A stretch of DNA of 64,000 nucleotides from Liopterus haemorrhoidalis (Eukaryota; Arthropoda; Insecta; Coleoptera; Dytiscidae), in the NCBI GenBank assembly GCA_963971575.1, contig OZ020619.1, positions 20,094,813 to 20,158,812 on the forward strand. Direction: 5' to 3'. A program made the position numbers and the translations under genes. Below the pieces are notes generated by a model, which did not search any database, was not told the origin of the DNA, and saw only the letters and a list, made by a program, of their open reading frames with translations. This document shows positions 1 to 11,403 of this stretch, piece by piece; position 1 is the first letter of the stretch; each line of letters starts with the position of its first letter.

Positions 1-266
1 TCTGTAAATTTTTTCGAAATTTTTTCCAAGTCTCAATTTTTTCATACTTATATGTAACGTTTGCATGGTCATGATAAATAATATCTCTGTTAGAAAATAT
101 TAGGCCAAGTTATTTCTACTCTACTGCTAGAATGTAATTTATATAAGTACTTTATGATAGCGGTCGGTCATGTGGTGGCCACAGCTGATTTTTTTCTGTT
201 GTTTTTTGCATTTTTATTTTGTTTAAATTATTTTGTCAAAATTCTAGTTATATTTTGGTAAATGTT
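1..266. repeat. AT-rich flank upstream of the CR1-like element
   Basis: This is noncoding AT-rich sequence with no recognisable gene. It ends in the heptamer AAATGTT (260-266), which recurs at 2381-2387 and so marks the insertion point of the following element. The same flank is present at 10751-11017 and, rearranged, at 26622-27205. Confidence 0.6.
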
Positions 267-652
267 CAGGATATTTTTGCAAAGTTTGTAGGTTAACACG
301 TAGAAATTTTGCTCCGTGTTAAGAGTGAAATTTTGATAGTTTAATGTTGAATTTATTTTGTGAAGTTCTCATAGATCTGTGCAATAATTTTTAGTGTTTG
401 TTTTTCTCTTCTTATGTCAGAAGAAGGGAATTGCATAAGTGAAATATTACATTTTATTCGTTCAAATTTCTAATATACATTATTTTGAAATTTAACTGTG
501 TTGAAAGTGGTCCAAACCTGTGCGAACATAATTATAGTTGCTTGACGCTCTTTACTGCCCCTGATTAAGTGGCATATGCAATTTGTATTACTTAGGTGCT
601 GTAAAAGTGGCCAAGATCAGTTCTTACAGGGGTTTATTTACAATTAGCACCG

Positions 653-1527
653 ATGTCAAATATATGCTCCGATTGTGGTGGAAAGGTCAGCGCTAGGGCG
701 CCAGGTGTCCTTTGTTCGGGCTCTTGTGGACATTATTACCACGGAAAGTGTGTTCGTATGTCAGCTGAAACTCCAAAACTCCTTAACGGGATTAAAGGAG
801 CGCAATGGATCTGTAACGATTGCCAGTCTGCAGACGCCAATAAATCAATAATTATTGATAACGAAGAACTTTCTGGAAATCCTAATCATCCAGCTATTGT
901 CCAAGCCATCGAAAATATTAGGATTGATTTCAACAATAAATACGAAGAGCTAAAAGTATTAATTATTGAAAAAAACACCATAATTGAAAATCTTACGACT
1001 GAAAATATAGCACTTAAAAAGGAAGTAGCGGATTTAGGCTCTAGACTAGATAATCTGGATCAGTACTGGAGATTCAAGGGGTCCCGGAAAAGAAGAACGA
1101 AAATCTGTTAGATGTCATTCAGCATATTGGAGCATTCATTGAATGTCCAGTGTTCCCCAATGATATTGATGCTATCCACAGAGTTCCATTTTTTAATAAA
1201 AACAGACGGGGTCCTAGAAATATTATAATAAAACTAAAATCTAGATTATTTAAGCAAAGATTTTTAGCGTGTTCCAAAACAGTAATTAAAAAGAACAGAA
1301 CAGGTAAACAATTAAGTATTAATGTTCCTACGATTTCATCTGGTCTGTATGTGAACGAGCATTTGACAAATAAAACCAAACTTTTACTAAATAAGGCGAA
1401 ATTGTTTGGTAGGGAGAATAATATTGAGTATATTTGGGTTCAGGATTGTAAGATTCTGGCGCGTAAAAATTCAAACTCGCGAATTTTTCAAATACATACC
1501 GAAGAGTGTTTAGCCAAATTAAATTAA
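653..1527 (+). pseudogene. ORF1 (PHD-like zinc finger, coiled coil), frameshifted
   Basis: This is the nucleic-acid-binding ORF1 protein of the non-LTR element, which coats its RNA. The N-terminus has a Cys/His-rich PHD-like finger (CSDCGGK, CSGSCGHYYHGKC, WICNDC), followed by a predicted coiled coil at about residues 90-135. Compared with the intact copy at 11404-12297, 16 nt are missing near 1066, just after the codons for LDQY. The frame stops at 1111, and the C-terminal half is open in another frame at 1150-1527. A further 3-bp deletion lies near 1302. The C-terminal part resembles the conserved ORF1 region shared with baculovirus FP25K-like proteins; I recognise this only as a family resemblance. 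Confidence 0.75.
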
Positions 1528-1601
1528 ATTAAAACCTCTTATTTTTCTCTCTATTAACTGTCTCGTTGCATTACCATTAGATTTCATAATATACTGATTA
1601 T

Positions 1602-2196
1602 ATGTTAGATGTGAACTCACTGAAAATATATTACCAAAATGTTCGTGGATTACGCACAAAAGTTACTAATTTTTTCCAAGCTTCTTCTGTACCTGATTAC
1701 CACATTATTTGTCTTACTGAAACTTGGTTGAACGGTAATATTGGTAGTCATGAACTATTTAGTAATAATTTCCAAGTGTTTAGGCGGGATAGGGATAGGC
1801 ATACTTCCCATAAGTCAGACGGCGGAGGCTCTCTTATTGCAATCAGCTCATTTTTACAAGTTGCTGAGCGGCCTGACTGGCAAACTAACGTTTTGGAAGA
1901 AGTATGGATATCCATTGCTCTGCCAAATGGTAAAAATAAAATTCATATATGTTGTGTCTACATACCAGACTATATTGATATCTGTAAACTTAATGTATTC
2001 ACTGAAAATGTAACCAAAATTATCAATGACAATCTCCAGGATTCTGTTATTATAGTAGGTGATTTTAATTTAGCTAATATTGTATGGTCACGTGACGAAT
2101 ACTTTAACTTTCTGACGCCTTCATTACCCTCTGACAAAAAATCATCACTTTTTATACATATATGTATATATATATATATATGTATATACATGTATG

Positions 2197-2234
<38 letters not shown>

Positions 2235-2246
2235 CTTTATATTTAG
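1602..2246 (+). pseudogene. ORF2 fragment: APE-type endonuclease, truncated
   Basis: This is the N-terminus of ORF2. The motifs YYQNVRGLRTK, CLTETWLNG and VGDFN supply the Asn, Glu and Asp/Asn residues of the exonuclease-endonuclease-phosphatase fold that nicks target DNA. The frame runs into the TA microsatellite at about residue 186 and then reads as alternating Ile-Tyr, which is not real protein. The C-terminal Ser-Asp-His part of the nuclease and the entire reverse transcriptase are absent, so it should be inactive. The sequence looks identical to 12372-12928. Confidence 0.8.
2153..2231. repeat. TA/TATG microsatellite at the ORF2 deletion point
   Basis: Alternating TA with some TATG steps lies exactly where the endonuclease sequence stops and the element's 3' UTR resumes. 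The same position carries pure TA in unit 2 and in the copy at 57334. Confidence 0.9.
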
Positions 2247-2387
2247 TTAGGTATATCTATTATGTAACTTACAAATGTTTGTTGTAATAATTATTACTTT
2301 GTTATAACTTCTGTACGTGGGAATTTGCAGGAGCTTGTCTCCGTTTAATTCCCCTAACAAAATAAAAATAAATAAAAATAAAATGTT

Positions 2388-2530
2388 GCATTTAATTTTT
2401 TAAAGCGTAAATTTAGTAACCAGTCGGAAATGTTCTATTAAATACATTTAATTCAATGTTTGAATGTATACGAAATCAGAGGGCGGGGCTTATGATTTAA
2501 GCAACCAATGGAAACCATAGGCGCAATTTT
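2388..2530. repeat. Host-repeat segment between the CR1-like tail and the minisatellite
   Basis: This noncoding segment has a relative at about 54265-54390, where neither the CR1-like element nor the minisatellite is present, so it belongs to an older repeat into which these were placed. I see no LTR start, primer site or promoter in it. Confidence 0.55.
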
Positions 2531-3309
2531 CATATGGTAACCTGACCATATGGTTAGCTGATCAAGCGGTTACCTAACCATATGGTTAGCTGACTAAATT
2601 GTTACCTGACCGAATGTTTAGCTGGCAAAATTGTTAACTGACCATATGGGTTGCTGACGAAATGGTTACCTGACCATATGGTTAGCTGACCAAGTGGTTA
2701 CCTAACCATATGGTTAGCTGACCAAATGGTTATTTGACCATTTGGTTTGCTGACCAAATGGTTACCTGACCATATGGTTAGCTGGCCAAATCGTTAACTG
2801 ACCATGTGGTAAACCGCCCAATTGGTTACCTGACCATGTCGTTGGCAGACCAAATGGATAACTGACCATACAGTTAGCTGACCAAATGCTTACCTGACCA
2901 TATGTTCAGCTGGAAAAATTGTTAACTGACCAAATGGTTACCTGACCAAATGGTTAACTGACCAAGTGGTTAACTGACCAAATAGTTAGCTGACGAAATG
3001 GTTAACTGACGAAATGGTTACTTGACCAAATGGTTAACTGACCAAATGGTTAGCTGACCAAATGGTTAACTGACCAAGTGGTTAGCTGACCAAATGGTTA
3101 ACTGACCAAATGGTTAGCTGACCAAATGGTTAACTGACCAAGTGGTTAGCTGACCAAATGGTTAACTGACCAAATGGTTAGCTGACCAAATGGTTAGCTG
3201 ACCAAATGGTTAACTGACCAAATGGTTAACTGACCAAATGGTTACTTGACCAAATGGTTAGCTGACCAAATGGTTCGCTGACCAAATGGTAAACTGACCA
3301 AATGGTTAA
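2531..3309. repeat. 16-bp minisatellite upstream of Gypsy-B gag (unit 1)
   Basis: There are about 48 copies of a 16-bp unit, consensus TGACCAAATGGTTAAC. The left half favours ACCATATGGT, a perfect palindrome; the right half favours ACCAAATGGT. Both forms contain a CANNTG (E-box type) core every 16 bp. The array touches the Gypsy-B start (ATG at 3319) and occupies the place where a 5' LTR and leader would be expected. Every frame meets TGA or TAA, so it is not coding. Confidence 0.9.
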
Positions 3310-3318
3310 TATGTTAAT

Positions 3319-6300
3319 ATGCAGGAAATGCAGGCCCAGCTGAAGGCGTTGCAGGCTGAGTTGCGGGATATGCAGGCCCAGAAGGCAGCCAAGATAGACG
3401 CGACTGCAGGAAGCGAGACCGGTGAGTCAGCGATACGCGGCGGAGTATCCAGCGTCAGAGCCGGAGCTGACATCCTGGACCCCTTCGATCCCGATGACCG
3501 TGAGGCCAATGTCGACATCTGGTTGGCTTGCATCGACCAGCTGGGGTGTGTACACGGGTGGACCGAGTACAAGAAATCCCTGTACATGCAGGCGAAGCTG
3601 AGGGGAGAAGCCAGAGCGTGGTTCAATCGGCTTCTCAAGTACGACCACACCTGGGCGGAGTGGAAGATCATGCTGAAGACGGCGTTCCCTCAACAGCATG
3701 ACTTTGCGAAGATGCTGCGCGAGCTACTGGCGCGGCAAAAGGTTCCCGGGGAGAGTCTTGCTCGCTACTATCGGGCGAAGCTTGCCATGTGCGAGCGTGT
3801 GGGCATCACAGGTGAGTGAGCAATCTCCTGCATCATCGACGGCCTCCCACTTGCGATGCAGTTGAATGCTAGGGCATTCGGCTGCCAAGAGCCGAACAAG
3901 CTGTACACCGGCTTCCTGGCCATGCTGGACCGCTACGAGGAGGATGCTCCTGTCCATCGACCTAGGAGCGAGAGGCAGTTCCCGTGCGAAGACCAGCTGG
4001 CAGAGAGGCTGTTCCGGACCAACGGCGCATGGAACGACGAGCAGCCTACGGCGGACGTGGGGAACGTTCGAGCCAGCGACGCGGAGGGCAGCAGTCCGAG
4101 GCAACGGCGAGGGCCAACCGGCACCCGGCGATGGACGGTTGGGGACGCTGCTACAACTGCCAAGAGGTGGGGACCCACGTGAGCCGCGAGTGTCCGATGC
4201 CTCGCACGCAGCGGTGCCGCAAGTGTGGCGAGGAAGGGCATTGGGCCATGGATTGTCCTGGCCAACGTCGCGGACCACAGGTAAGCTTGGTGGATGCCGC
4301 GAAGAGCTACAAAAAGTGGATGAAGACCAGCGCCGGCGTGCCACTGAGAGCCTTCATCGACACGGGTAGTGTCCACGACCTCATCACGGAGGAATGTGCA
4401 CGGCGTTTGCAGTGTACGCTGTCTGCAAATGGGCAGCAGTTACATGGATTCGGTGGAGGGATGACTTGGACCTTAGGTAAGGTCGAGCTGTCCGTCATCA
4501 TAGACGGTGCCGGTGTCAAGATGCACCCGTTGGTGGTGACATGTGGATTGTCGGGAGCCGACATACTGATAGGGCAGCCAACGCTCTCGTCAGGCGAGGT
4601 GGTCCTACTTGTGCTGGACGGCACGGTGAGCATATCGCGCGAGGAAAACTTCCTCCAAAAGCTGGCGTTGGAGGATGATGACCTGGACGAGCCATGGCAG
4701 CAGAAGTTGGAAGTACGGCTCGTCGAGGATGCCTGGCTTCTACCCAACGACGACCAGAGCCCAGCAGTCACAGTGGATGGACTGCCTGAAGGTGCGTTTC
4801 TGCTCGTCAAGGAACGGACGGTCCGGCGACACACCTCTGAACTTATCGTAAAGGGGGCACTTTTGGGGCCAGGGAACATGAAGATGAGAATCTGGAATCA
4901 GAGTCTCAGGGGCGTTATCTGGCCCACCAAACACCCGCTGGCGCGCGGCTTTGTTATCTTTCCAGATAAAGACCCGGAACCGGTGAACTCGGTGAGTATC
5001 ATTAATAATAAATTAAGCTTTGCAGATGTCAAGTTGGGTGATATCGCTGAAAGTGAAAGGAGCGAATTGGAAGCGCTCTTGTCACGGTTGCAAAATTGCT
5101 TCTCGAGTGGGGGATGAAGATTTGGGGCTCACCCACTTGGGGGAAATGAGAATCCAGTTAACCACGCGTACACCGATATACCACCGCCCGTACAGGCTGT
5201 CACTCGCAGAGAGGGAAACGGTGAAACAAAAAGTGCAGACGCTACTTAACAGCAGGGCCATACGAGAGTCTGAATCGGAGTACGCAAGCCCCATCGTACT
5301 TGTCCCAAAAGCAAACGGCGGACGTCGGATGTGCGTTGACAATAGCGCACTAAATAAGGTAATAGTGAAAGATCGACATCCGATGCCACTGGTGGAGGAT
5401 GAATTCACCAAGTTAGCGGGTAAGTGTTATTATAGTACACTTGATCTAGCCCAAGGTTATCACCAAGTCCCTATGCATGTGGACTCTGTACATAAAACTG
5501 CATTTATTACTCCGGATGGTCACTATGAGTGGTTAAGAGTCCCCTTCGGGCTCGCGAATGCCCCAGCTCTCTTCCAGAAGGTAGTACAGCGAATGCTGAA
5601 GGGTATTCCCAGTGACCAGGTGCTGGATTACATGGACGACCTGCTGATACCCTCCGAGAGCATAGCTGGCGGGCTCCGTCAGTTGGAGGAGGTGCTACAA
5701 TCGGTGGCAAGAGCCGGATTGAAATTAAACTTAGCTAAATGCTCTTTCTTACAAAACAAGGTAACATATCTGGGCCACGACATAAGCGGCGGCGGTATCC
5801 GACCTGGAGAGCGCAAAATCATGGCGGTAAGCGACTTTCCTGTACCCAAAAATGTACATGGCGTAAGACAGTTCTTAGGCTTAACGAGTTATTTCAGGAA
5901 ATTCATACCGAACTTTGCTGTTGTAGCTAAACCATTAACTGAACTGACCAAGAAGCAGACTACGTGGCAGTGGGCGACAGCCAAGCCGAGACGTTCGCAA
6001 AGCTGAAGCAGCTGCTGGTGGAACGACCTGTGTTGGCACTGTACCATAGTCATGCAGAGACGGAGATACATACAGACGCCTGTCCGAGCGGCTTGGGTGG
6101 AATCCTATTGCAGAAACAAAACGACGGATCCTTGCGGCCGGTGCTCTACTTCAGCAGGGTAACCACACCAGCCGAACAGAAGTACCATAGCTTTGAGTTA
6201 GAGACGTTGGCGCTCGTGGAAACGGTAAAACGTTTCCGGGTATATCTGGTGGGTATACATTTTAAGGCTATCACCGATTGTACTTCTGTGCGAGCTACCA

Positions 6301-7783
6301 TGCTTAAACGAGACCTGGTGCCCCGCATCGCTCGTTGGTGGATGACTCTACAAGAGTACGACATGGAAGTAGAGTACAGGCTGGGAGCCAGGATGCAGCA
6401 TGTTGACGCGCTGAGCCGTAACCCCGTCTCAGTGAACCTGGTGCAGATCCACGATGATGATTGGTTTCTGACAGTTCAGCTGCAGGACGAGAAGGCGCAC
6501 TCGATTGTAGAGGCGCTGCAGGCAGGTACAGCTGACAAAGGTATTGTTAACGACTTTAAATTACAGGACGGGCGGTTGTACCGCAAGACGCTGCTGGGTG
6601 ATCGACTGTATGTCCCGGCGATGGCAAGATTCAGTCTACTACGAAAACATCATGATGATGTTGGTCACCCCGGCGTTGAGCGTTGCTTAAAATTAATAAA
6701 GGAAACTTACTGGTTTCCCAAAATGGGGCGTTTCACAAAGAAATACGTCCAAGCGTGCATGAACTGTGCGTTCAGCAAAGGGAGTTATGGCAGAGCGGAG
6801 GGTCTGCTACGCCCCATTGAGAAGAAGGCAATCCCCTTCGACACGGTGCACGTCGACCATCTGGGACCTTTTGCACGAAGTGTACGCGGGTACTCTTACG
6901 TACTCATGGTGGTGGACACGTTCACCAAATACACCCTCGCAAGAGCAACGCGCACTCTGAAGTCTACAGAGGTTATTACTATACCTAAAGAGATTTTCAG
7001 CGAGATCCGAAGCGTGTGATCTCCGACAGAGGGTTGGCGTTTACCAGTAAAGTATTTACTGAGTTCTTAGCCAAGCACGGCGTGCGGCACGTATGTAATG
7101 CCATTGCGACCCCAAGGGCGAACGGACAAGTCGAAAGACAGAACCGTACTATAGTGGAAGCGATCGGCGCAATGACTGCAGATGAGTCCCGGTGGGACGA
7201 GACACTGCCCGACATTGTGTGGGGTATGAATAACTGTGTAAACAAGAGTACGGGGTACCCGCCTGTTGAGCTGATGTTTACACGAAAGAGTGGTGCCATT
7301 GCGGAACTCTCTGACGGTGTCCAGAGCGCAAATGCCCCGGCGGAGGCTGAGTTCCATGAACCACGGCGAGAGGTTACACGGCGTCGCCGGCGAGCGGCTG
7401 AGAAGCTGAATAAAGTCAGCGAGACTATGAGAGCTTGTTTTAATAAAAGACGAAAAACGGCGACCTGCTACAAACCCGGTGACTTGGTCTTGTGGCGTAA
7501 TGCAAGTACATGCCACGGCGACAAGGGCGTGAACAGAAAACTGTTGAATAAATTTAATGGCCCCTATAAAGTAACGGCGATACTGGGGAACGACCGATAC
7601 AAAATATCCTCCGTCAAAGGCGTCAGGGGATATAAAAATTTCACCGTGACGGTAGCTGCTGATTCACTACGGCGATATCACAGCACCATGGCAGAGCATG
7701 AGCTCAGTGCCAACCAGGATGATCAACACATAGGTATCCAGGAGACTGATCGACAGGACTTGATCGGCCTCCTGGAGGGGTAA
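3319..7783 (+). pseudogene. Ty3/Gypsy gag-pol, Gypsy-B copy 1, multiply broken
   Basis: This is a Gag-protease-RT-RNase H-integrase polyprotein of about 1490 codons. Gag has zinc knuckles CYNCQEVGTHVSREC (one residue longer than the usual CX2CX4HX4C) and CRKCGEEGHWAMDC. The protease has DTGS, the RT has YMDD, RNase H has TDACPSG and ELETL, and integrase has the HHCC finger (HDDVGHPG ... CMNC), core Asp residues in VDHLGPF and SDRGLAF, Glu in ANGQVERQ and a C-terminal GPY module. Lesions relative to copy 2 are a TGA at 3817-3819, a 1-nt loss near 3966, a 1-nt gain near 5107, a 1-nt loss near 5975 and a 7-nt loss near 7003. It should make no full product. Confidence 0.9.
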
Positions 7784-7832
7784 GGTTAAGGTAAGAATTA
7801 ATGGGGTCATTAATTGTTGCAGGACGGCCGAG

Positions 7833-8091
7833 TGTTAGGGAGTTTTTCAAAGAGGGCGCGCTGAGCAATGGCGTGGCGGCAGCACCATACAGGCGGTCGG
7901 TATTGTGTCCCGCGCTTGTATCGGCGTAGGAAGAAGAAAGGAAGTCACATGATGATTCTATTCTATCTACGGCGTTGGACTGAATCGCTCGGCGTGTACT
8001 CGCTTATATTTTGGTGTTTAGTATTATACATTTATGTTTGATAAATAAATGATATGTTAGATTTAACGTTTATTATTTTATCGTCCTAACA
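7833..8091 (+). repeat. Gypsy-B 3' LTR (259 bp)
   Basis: The segment begins TGTTAGG and ends CCTAACA, a perfect 7-bp inverted terminal pair typical of an LTR, and starts 50 bp after the pol stop. An AATAAA-type polyadenylation signal lies about 45 bp before its end. The same 259-bp block follows copy 2 at 23704-23962. No matching 5' LTR is found upstream of either gag. Confidence 0.8.
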
Positions 8092-8349
8092 ATATTTTTT
8101 CACGGATTCCTCAGTATCTCTTAGGACAGATGAGATATCGACTAGGTTTTTGCTTATAAAAGTTACCCGTGCCAATGTTTAGAAACAAACTACTAATTTT
8201 ATTTGTAATTAGTATGAACCTCTAACGGGGTGAATCTACACCTGAGGAGAGAGTCAGCAATGTGATCTATAAAGAACTATGACTTATTATAATTGCACGA
8301 TGATGGCAAACCGTCAATAACCGTAGCGAAGCACGGGTACTCAGCTAGT
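8092..8349 (+). mobile_element. Helitron-like 3' terminus
   Basis: The sequence ends with a short hairpin (CCGT ... ACGG, in CCGTAGCGAAGCACGG) a few bases before CTAG (8345-8348), followed by T, which matches the known 3' signature of Helitrons. An 8-bp inverted pair, ACCCGTGC near 8166 and GCACGGGT near 8332, is also present. No Rep/helicase gene and no clear 5' TC end are seen, so this is a non-autonomous remnant into which Gypsy-B may have inserted. Confidence 0.5.
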
Positions 8350-8350
8350 A

Positions 8351-10243
8351 TTTTTATATTAGGTCACAAACATGAGTGTCCTTTTTTTTGCAAGAGATTT
8401 GAATATCCTTTTCTTTTGTTACAGGTGAAGGCAGTATCATTATGAAACAATTTTCAGAGAATAAACTACTAGTTTAACATTTTTTTTGTTATATATGTGT
8501 CATAATAGACTATTATATTTTTGCTTATGCAAAACCCGAAGTGATGGTTATTTGTGTTCTAATATTTTAATTTTCATGGATAAAAGTTTTTTTTTACTAA
8601 AATATGTCTTTTATGTACTCATAAATTCATCAAAAACACCAAAAAAAATCACAAAATACATTTATGTTATTTTAACAACTAATTAAAAATTGGGTCACTT
8701 TTGACCCCACGATAGTAGTTATGATAGTGTAAATGAACGATAGTAGTACAAAGTTAAGTATATATTTTTTCCCTGTATAATTTTTTTTTTTTTTTTGTAA
8801 TAAATAATAATAAAAAATTATTTTTCAATAAGTTTATTTTCGTTTTTTTTTTTGCTTTCATTTTTTATTTTGATCAATTTGACATATAAATATAAATCAA
8901 CTGAAAAAATCTGAACACATTTTTTATGGGGGTGCGGTAGCTTATTTTCACATTCAACGAGTCAGTCTGAAGCCAACAGCCGTAGCCAGTAGTCGCAATC
9001 GCACACATGTTATATTATCATACTTTTGTACTATTAATTCTATCTTCAATAAATTTAATTAATAATAAAAACCGAATAAACAAACCCCACCATAGAATCC
9101 CACAACTTATGGAGGCTCACCGGGGATCGTGTCGCGTGTTTGAGAAGGTTTTTTTTTAAAAAAGAGTGAAATAAAAGTTGTTAAAATCGCGAAGAAACAA
9201 AACGAACATACTATCAGGTTTTAGCCCCGATTGTAAACTTGTAAGTAATTGAAATTATACATATGAAACAAAACTTGGTGTCATTAGTGGAAAGTTGGGG
9301 TTTTGCGGGGCCCTTCAGAAGTCGAGGCCCAGGGCGCGCGCCCGGTTCGCCCGCCGTTAAATCCGCCTCTGAGAGTTGTAAGTAAAATGGAAGTTATGTG
9401 AGAAACAGTGAGTAAAAAGTGGAGAGAAAGTAATAAAAGTGGCGAAAGAACAATTAAATTGGAAAATATGAAGTAAATGAACAAAAGAAATATAAACAGA
9501 GGAGAAAACAGTAAAGTGTAAACGTTAAGCGCTAAAGTAAAACAATAATAAAGAAGTGAAGTGTACAAAGAATTAAAGAAAACATAAGATAAATTAAAAA
9601 CCCAACGTAAACGTTTGAATCGTGAACAGTTTCCCGCCTGCCTGCGACCTTGAACGGCAAACAGCCAGCAAGCGATAACGCACACCTGCATGTCATAAAC
9701 AACAGCCGGTTTGCAATAACAATTCGGTAGTTTTAGGGTTTTGTAGGTATGACCAAAAAACCCTTATACCGTCATTTTGTCGTCTGTCTGTCTGTCAGTT
9801 CGGTAAAAATTGTAGCCAAACTGCTAAACCTAGAGTGTTGAAATTTGGCATGTTTACACAACCCTTTGACTCGCACATAGGAAAAATACTAAAACATCTA
9901 AAAAACATATCCCCCTAAAAATATATTTGTGCTCATCGAAAAAAAAATATTTTTTTTTAAATTCTGAGTAGGGTATCAAATGAAAGCCCTTAGTAAGTGG
10001 ATTAACGGTCAAAATTTTATTTTTGCTAAATAAATTATTTCGACGCGACTTTTGCCAAAATTGTGCAAAAAAATTTGTTTGTACCACACCCAGTAGTTTA
10101 AACTAAAAATCTGAAAAAGTTCTACGTAATGTACTTTTGTGTGAACCGGAATAGTACAACAGGAATTTTTGATCAGATTATGTTGTCGGAAAATAACGCA
10201 TTTTTTATGTTTTTAACTAAAATATGTTAAATATTTAATTCGC
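8351..10243. other. Noncoding repeat-derived region of unit 1
   Basis: No gene is supported. Homopolymer A/T runs dominate 8460-8870. 8930-9150 looks like an LTR-end remnant (AATAAA-rich, followed by TGGAGGCTCACCGGGGAT, which could be a primer site), but only weakly. CCGCCTCTG at 9363-9371 is the reverse complement of a CAGAGGCGG end such as hAT-type elements carry. 9740-9800 holds a GTCTGTCTGTCTGTC run. 9970-10215 is the older repeat also found at 54005-54245. The open frames on the minus strand here have no recognisable domain and are low-complexity. Confidence 0.5.
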
Positions 10244-10520
10244 TATGTAACACAGTAGATAAGTAGGCATTCGTAGCGTTGTGCGTTTAGTCCTTTATTT
10301 GTGATTTGCAAACTAGAGTTCGAATCCTGTCAACTTTAATTACCGACCGCCAACATATATAAGGGAGGTATTGTGATCATACCGATTTTGACATTTCGCG
10401 ATTTCAATGGATCTCCACGAATTGAGATCCCTACATAACGTTTTGACTATTTTTAGCATGATGTCTGTCGGTCTGTCTGTTTGTCCGTCTGTCTGTCCGT
10501 CTGTCTGTGTACACGTGTAG
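10244..10520 (+). repeat. tRNA-derived SINE-like head with GTCT run
   Basis: GAGTTCGAATCCT at about 10315 matches the tRNA T-arm/B-box of RNA polymerase III promoters, and an A-box-like AGTAGATAAGTAGG lies about 60 bp upstream. The body then runs into a CTGTCTGTC-type repeat at 10463-10510. The head does not fold as an intact tRNA by eye. The same block is at 26113-26391 in unit 2. It lies in a stretch of about 780 bp that is absent from the related repeat at 54 kb. Confidence 0.4.
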
Positions 10521-11403
10521 AGCAAATTCGGCTGAAAGGATTTTTATGAAACTTCATATTTAAACTTCTGCTATCAATGGCACGAGTTGATCAACTTTTG
10601 GTAAAAATCGGTTGACTAAAAGTGGGAGTTTACTCGTGTCGATTTTAAGATTTTTCGAAAAAATTTATTGAACAAAAGTTGCTATAATAGCAATAATTAA
10701 TATATTTTATTTGAGACGTTTTTCGATAAAACGAAAAATTACGAATAATTTCTGTAAAATTTTTCGAAATTTTTTCCAAGTCTCAATTTTTTCATACTTA
10801 TATGTAACGTTTGCATGGTCATGATAAATAATATCTCTGTTAGAAAATATTAGGCCAAGTTATTTCTACTCTACTGCTAGAATGTAATTTATATAAGTAC
10901 TTTATGATAGCGGTCGGTCCTGTGGTGGCCACAGCTGATTTTTTTTCTGTTGTTTTTTGCATTTTTATTTTGTTTAAATTATTTTGTCAAAATTCTAGTT
11001 ATATTTTGGTAAATGTTCAGGATATTTTTGCAAAGTTTGTAGGTTAACACGTAGAAATTTTGCTCCGTGTTAAGAGTGAAATTTTGATAGTTTTATGTTG
11101 AATTTATTTTGTGAAGTTCTCATAGATCTGTGCAATAATTTTTAGTGTTTGTTTTTCTCTTCTTATGTCAGAAGAAGGGAATTGCATTAGTGAAATATTA
11201 CATTTTATTCGTTCAAATTTCTAATATACATTATTTTGAAATTTAACTGTGTTAAAAGTGGTCCAAACCTGTGCGAACATAATTATAGTTGCTTGACGCT
11301 CTTTACTGCCCCTGATTAAGTGGCATATGCAATTTGCATTACTTAGGTGCTGTAAAAGTGGCCAAGATCAGTTCTTACAGGGGTTTATTTACAATTAGCA
11401 CCG

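Larger units (their letters stand above)
267..2380 (+). mobile_element. CR1/Jockey-like non-LTR retrotransposon, internally deleted (unit 1)
   Basis: The element lies between two copies of AAATGTT (260-266 and 2381-2387) and ends in an A-rich tail built from AAATAAAA-type repeats, as expected after target-primed reverse transcription. It holds a 5' UTR, ORF1, the front part of an APE-type endonuclease and a 3' UTR (2232-2380). The rest of ORF2, including the whole reverse transcriptase, is missing, and a TA microsatellite sits at the break. A related unfilled site at about 54236-54300 supports both ends. It is non-autonomous. The assignment to the CR1/Jockey group rests on ORF1 and endonuclease style only. 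Confidence 0.8.
1..10750. repeat. Composite tandem unit, copy 1 (about 10.75 kb)
   Basis: The first bases of the window recur almost unchanged at 10751 and again at 26622, so 1-10750 is one period of a head-to-tail repeat; its true left edge may lie before the window. It contains a deleted CR1-like element, a 16-bp minisatellite, Gypsy-B without a 5' LTR, a Helitron-like 3' end and noncoding repeat. By eye it differs from copy 2 at roughly 2% of sites plus indels. Whether this is a true tandem duplication or an assembly effect cannot be decided from sequence alone. Confidence 0.85.

Noticed and set aside
2150..2246. Ile-Tyr repeat protein tail after the endonuclease
   Set aside because: This is translation of the TA microsatellite; in the unit 2 copy it ends inside a foreign LTR.
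2531..3309. CRISPR-like array of short repeats
   Set aside because: The units are contiguous 16-bp tandem repeats without unique spacers, in a eukaryotic repeat context and with no cas genes. It is a minisatellite.
9284..9691. 135-aa minus-strand open frame (also at 25156-25563)
   Set aside because: It is rich in Leu/Phe/Ser from AT-rich DNA, has no recognisable domain, and is duplicated only because the unit is duplicated.
10244..10335. A functional tRNA gene
   Set aside because: Only A-box-like and B-box-like motifs are present; no acceptor stem or complete cloverleaf could be built by eye. It is treated as a SINE-like head.
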